Shown: piece after piece, positions 61,838 through 64,000 of the stretch
Layout of the letters: the number at the start of each line of letters is the position of its first letter
Numbering within the stretch: position 1 is the first letter of the stretch
Source: Haloferax sp046557615
GTDB lineage: Archaea; Halobacteriota; Halobacteria; Halobacteriales; Haloferacaceae
Assembly (NCBI RefSeq): GCF_046557615.1
Contig: NZ_JBKIII010000001.1
Span: 1,550,001 to 1,614,000 of the forward strand
Reading direction: 5' to 3'
DNA: 64,000 nucleotides
Notes under the pieces: generated by a model
Seen by the model: the letters and a program-made list of their open reading frames with translations, nothing else
Databases searched by the model: none
What the model was told of the DNA's origin: nothing
Made by a program: the position numbers and the translations under genes

Positions 61838-62323
61838 GTGACTATCTACGAGAGCGACCTGCCCGGTGTCGGAAAGAAACACGAAGTCGAACTTGGTGAC
61901 GGGTCACGCCTCGTCATCGTGACGCACAACACCGGCAAGCGAGAGGTGTTCCGCCGTGCGAGTGCTGACAGCGATTCCGAGAAACTCTTCGAACTCTCTG
62001 ATAGCCTCGCTCGGCAGGTCGGGACGCTCCTCGAAGGTGCGTACTTCCAGCCCGTCCAATCGACGGACATCGAGACCTTGCTCGGCGACAACACCCTCCT
62101 CGAATGGGTCGAAGTCGGCGAAGATTCCCGCGTCGCGGACAAGACGCTCGCCGAGTCCGACCTTCGACAGGAGACCGGAGCCTCGATTATCGCTATCGAG
62201 CGCGACGACGAGGTAATCACCTCTCCCGGCGGGGATACGGTCGTCAAAGCGGGTGACGTACTCATCGTCATCGGCCCGCGTGCGGCCTGCCGCGACTTTG
62301 CCGAGTTTGTGACGGGAGCCTAA
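61838..62323 (+). CDS. TrkA-C domain regulatory subunit of a cation:proton antiporter
   Basis: 161 residues, GTG start. C-terminal TrkA-C (RCK_C) domain: 'ETGASIIAIERDDEVITSPG' and 'GDTVVKAGDVLIVIGPRAAC'. The N-terminal half resembles the regulatory subunits of haloarchaeal KefB-type antiporters. It binds a nucleotide or ion to gate the partner. The stop shares its last base with the antiporter start, so the two are coupled. Confidence 0.88.
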   Translation: MTIYESDLPGVGKKHEVELGDGSRLVIVTHNTGKREVFRRASADSDSEKLFELSDSLARQVGTLLEGAYFQPVQSTDIETLLGDNTLLEWVEVGEDSRVADKTLAESDLRQETGASIIAIERDDEVITSPGGDTVVKAGDVLIVIGPRAACRDFAEFVTGA

Positions 62324-63534
62324 TGGCCGGGGAACTCCTCGAATTCGGCTACCTGCTCGCGGTACTCGCCATCACGGGAGCGATTGCGCTGCGTGTCGGC
62401 CTCTCGGTGATTCCGCTGTACGTCATCGGTGGCATGCTCTCGGGACCGTACGTGGCCGGGCGATTCGGTCTTCCGTACGTCGCTGACGGCGAGATTATCG
62501 CACTCCTCGCAGAGGTCGGAATCGTCCTTCTGTTGTTCTTTCTCGGTCTCGAATTCAGCCTCGACCGACTCATGACATCGCGGTCGAACATCGGCCGCGC
62601 GGGCGCGGTCGACCTCGCGATAAACCTCCCACTCGGCGTGGGTATCGGTCTCGTCCTCGGGTGGTCCCTCGTCGAATCACTCCTCCTCGGCGGGATTGTC
62701 TACATCTCGTCGTCGGCAATCGTCACGAAGACACTCATCGACCTCGGGTGGATTGCAGACCCCGAATCGGAGCCATTGTTAGGGACGCTCGTCTTCGAAG
62801 ACCTCGCAATCGCCGTCTACCTCGCGGTCGTGACCTCTCTCGTCCTCGGGGGTACTGGGGGCGGAAGCGGCGGTCTCGGGTCGCTTGCACAGGCACTCGC
62901 CATCTCGTTCGGCTTTCTGGGCTTGCTTCTCGTCCTCGTCCAGTACGGCACGCGCTTTTTCACGGGCGTCCTCGACGTGACCGGCGAGGAAGCCTTCGTC
63001 CTGCGGACGCTCGCAGTGGTCGTTCCGGTCGCCGGATTCGCCCTGCAACTCGGCGTCAGCGAGGCGGTCGCGGCCTTCTTCGTCGGCATGGGCTTTTCGA
63101 CGAGCGGGCACCGCGAGCGCATCGAACGCCGTCTGACCTCGGTCCGAGACGTGTTCGCCGCCATCTTCTTCTTCTGGATTGGTGTCGGCACCGACCCGAC
63201 GTTGCTCGCCGCAGTCGTCGTTCCGCTGGTCGTGGCAGTTCTGTTGACGACGCCCTCGAAGGTCGTCTCCGGCTATCTCGGCGGGCGAATTTACGACCTC
63301 TCACAGCATCGGTCGCTCCGCGTCGGCGTCGGCATGGTTCCGCGCGGTGAGTTCTCGCTGGTCATCGCCGCACTCGCGGCATCTGGCGGGACGACAGTGA
63401 TGCAAGAGATAATTCCGGCCTTCGCCGTCGGGTACGTGCTTCTGATGAGTACGATTGGGACGCTGTTGATGCAGCGGTCTGATTTGGTCGAGCGGCTGGT
63501 GTTTCGCGGACAGTCGGCGACGGCAGACGCCTGA
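62323..63534 (+). CDS. CPA2-family monovalent cation:proton antiporter (KefB-like)
   Basis: 403 residues, twelve or thirteen helices. 'LYVIGGMLSGPYVAGRFG', 'EVGIVLLLFFLGLEFSLDRL', 'YISSSAIVTKTLIDLGWIAD' and 'VPRGEFSLVIAALAAS' are CPA2 hallmarks. Probably K+ or Na+ efflux against H+, important in a high-salt cell. No cytoplasmic RCK domain of its own: that function sits in the upstream TrkA-C subunit. Confidence 0.93.
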   Translation: MAGELLEFGYLLAVLAITGAIALRVGLSVIPLYVIGGMLSGPYVAGRFGLPYVADGEIIALLAEVGIVLLLFFLGLEFSLDRLMTSRSNIGRAGAVDLAINLPLGVGIGLVLGWSLVESLLLGGIVYISSSAIVTKTLIDLGWIADPESEPLLGTLVFEDLAIAVYLAVVTSLVLGGTGGGSGGLGSLAQALAISFGFLGLLLVLVQYGTRFFTGVLDVTGEEAFVLRTLAVVVPVAGFALQLGVSEAVAAFFVGMGFSTSGHRERIERRLTSVRDVFAAIFFFWIGVGTDPTLLAAVVVPLVVAVLLTTPSKVVSGYLGGRIYDLSQHRSLRVGVGMVPRGEFSLVIAALAASGGTTVMQEIIPAFAVGYVLLMSTIGTLLMQRSDLVERLVFRGQSATADA

Positions 63535-63624
63535 GCCGAGACGAGTCCACACCCATTCGACCAGCATTCTCATGGACGGCCACAGAACATTTACCCGATG
63601 CGCCTCTCACGACCGAACACACCC

Positions 63625-63741
63625 ATGACACTCATCGAATGGCTCATCATCGGCCTCGTCGTGCTCGCCGTCGTCGCACTCGTGGTCGCGCTGTTCGACG
63701 AAGAACTCCTCTTCGAACTCGCCATGGAGATACTCGACTGA
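63625..63741 (+). CDS. 38-residue single-helix membrane protein
   Basis: MTLIEWLIIGLVVLAVVALV makes one strongly hydrophobic helix, followed by a short acidic tail 'FDEELLFELAMEILD'. Codon use is halophilic and the helix is clean, so a real small protein is likely. An in-frame ATG 27 bases upstream (63598) is possible but adds a polar extension. It lies 90 bases after the antiporter. Function unknown. Confidence 0.6.
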   Translation: MTLIEWLIIGLVVLAVVALVVALFDEELLFELAMEILD

Positions 63742-63765
63742 GGCGAACATTGCGCCCCCGAAAGG

Positions 63766-63775
63766 TTTTAATATC
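63766..63775 (+). promoter_or_regulatory. TATA box for the leader-like ORF at the window end
   Basis: TTTTAATATC at 63766-63775, preceded by CGAAAG as a plausible BRE. The transcript start is expected near 63797, only about 5 bases before the ATG at 63802. Confidence 0.55.
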
Positions 63776-63801
63776 GAGTACACAGTACCTTCTGCCAACC
63801 A

Positions 63802-63879
63802 ATGGCGACTCGTAGCACCCTCGCCGCGCTTTCCTCGCTGCGAGCCGCCGCTGTCCGACGACGACGACCGGCCCTTTAG
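63802..63879 (+). CDS. 25-residue leader-like ORF with four consecutive Arg codons
   Basis: Starts MATRSTLAALSSLRAAAV and finishes with RRRR then PAL. It is unusually rich in Ala, Leu, Ser and Arg, and acidic residues are absent, unlike normal haloarchaeal proteins. The TATA box places the transcript start at its ATG, so it should be read as a leaderless ORF. The stop TAG lies inside a perfect hairpin. No halophilic protein composition, so more likely a regulatory leader peptide than a functional protein (inference). Confidence 0.5.
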   Translation: MATRSTLAALSSLRAAAVRRRRPAL

Positions 63880-63883
63880 GGCC
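63870..63883 (+). promoter_or_regulatory. Hairpin overlapping the leader ORF stop codon
   Basis: GGCCCT-TT-AGGGCC, a perfect 6-2-6 inverted repeat; the TAG stop (63877-63879) is part of its right arm. It is followed by AT-rich sequence (ACTATTATCATATCC). The geometry suits translation-dependent attenuation of a gene beyond 64000, or a terminator. Confidence 0.5.
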
Positions 63884-64000
63884 ACTATTATCATATCCTT
63901 CGGGACACGTCCAATTCGCTAATCTTCCGTTTTCTTGCCCATAGGCATCTCTACCACTTAATTTCGTAAATTGAAGTCAAAGAATTTATTTACCTATCCA
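63884..64000. other. AT-rich sequence after the leader hairpin
   Basis: No gene in this stretch. It ends in alternating A/T clusters (TTAATTTCGTAAATTGAAG and ATTTATTTAC), which could hold further promoter elements for the gene beyond the window. Confidence 0.4.

Noticed and set aside
1..64000. tRNA, rRNA or CRISPR features
   Set aside because: No cloverleaf-type segments, rRNA-like stretches or regularly spaced repeats were found on either strand on reading the gaps.

Overview
The window is haloarchaeal chromosome, most likely from the genus Haloferax (inference). It has GC-rich codons, very acidic proteins, TATA boxes placed so that many mRNAs would be leaderless, and many archaeal core genes: L31e/L39e/eIF6, RadA, NMD3, the PolD large subunit, archaeal-type GlyRS and an XPD-like Fe-S helicase. 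I see no rRNA, tRNA, CRISPR array or transposase. Most of the window is ordinary core chromosome.

Layout. 0-6.7 kb: L39e-L31e-eIF6 operon (eIF6 cut by the window edge), a DMT transporter, RNA 2',3'-cyclic phosphodiesterase, a histidine phosphatase, a TPR protein with a DUF424 protein, SufS, an MscS-like channel and SufU. 6.7-19.5 kb: a DUF1641 protein with an SQR-like flavoprotein, radA, pspAB, a kinase-like phosphotransferase, a PQQ-type propeller, htpX, an epimerase, a phosphoribosyltransferase, nmd3, a 28-residue hydrophobic peptide gene and an XPD-like helicase. 19.5-25.5 kb: small zinc-binding and DUF proteins, a YkgJ protein, an SDR, a PHP phosphoesterase and a DedA protein.

25.5-39 kb is a tetrapyrrole region: hemB, hemL, then hemC-sumT-hemD overlapping into an MFS gene. 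Two tandem amt-glnK ammonium-uptake operons interrupt it. A RecJ-like DHH protein and a convergent PPK2 follow. 39.9-42 kb is an AT-rich accessory patch with a Tat-exported protein and a Tat lipoprotein of unknown function. 42-50 kb carries a NifU-type scaffold, a sulfatase-superfamily enzyme, panE, a rubredoxin-like protein and the intein-free PolD large subunit. 50-57.7 kb is a complete dipeptide/oligopeptide ABC importer. 57.8-64 kb carries a CBS protein overlapping glyS, a dolichol-kinase-like protein, a TrkA-C/CPA2 antiporter pair and, at the very end, an apparently leaderless 25-residue leader-like ORF whose stop codon lies inside a hairpin.

The most interesting signals are regulatory. 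(1) The two amt-glnK operons share a promoter layout to the base (GACCTTATAT, 61 nt, TCAACG, 7 nt, TTATGTA), and in each a short ORF overlaps the amt start codon. (2) The leader-like ORF at the end of the window. (3) Perfect palindromes at the promoters of htpX and of a 53-residue zinc-finger protein. (4) A CPBP protease gene whose first helix has no normal start, suggesting a one-base frameshift.
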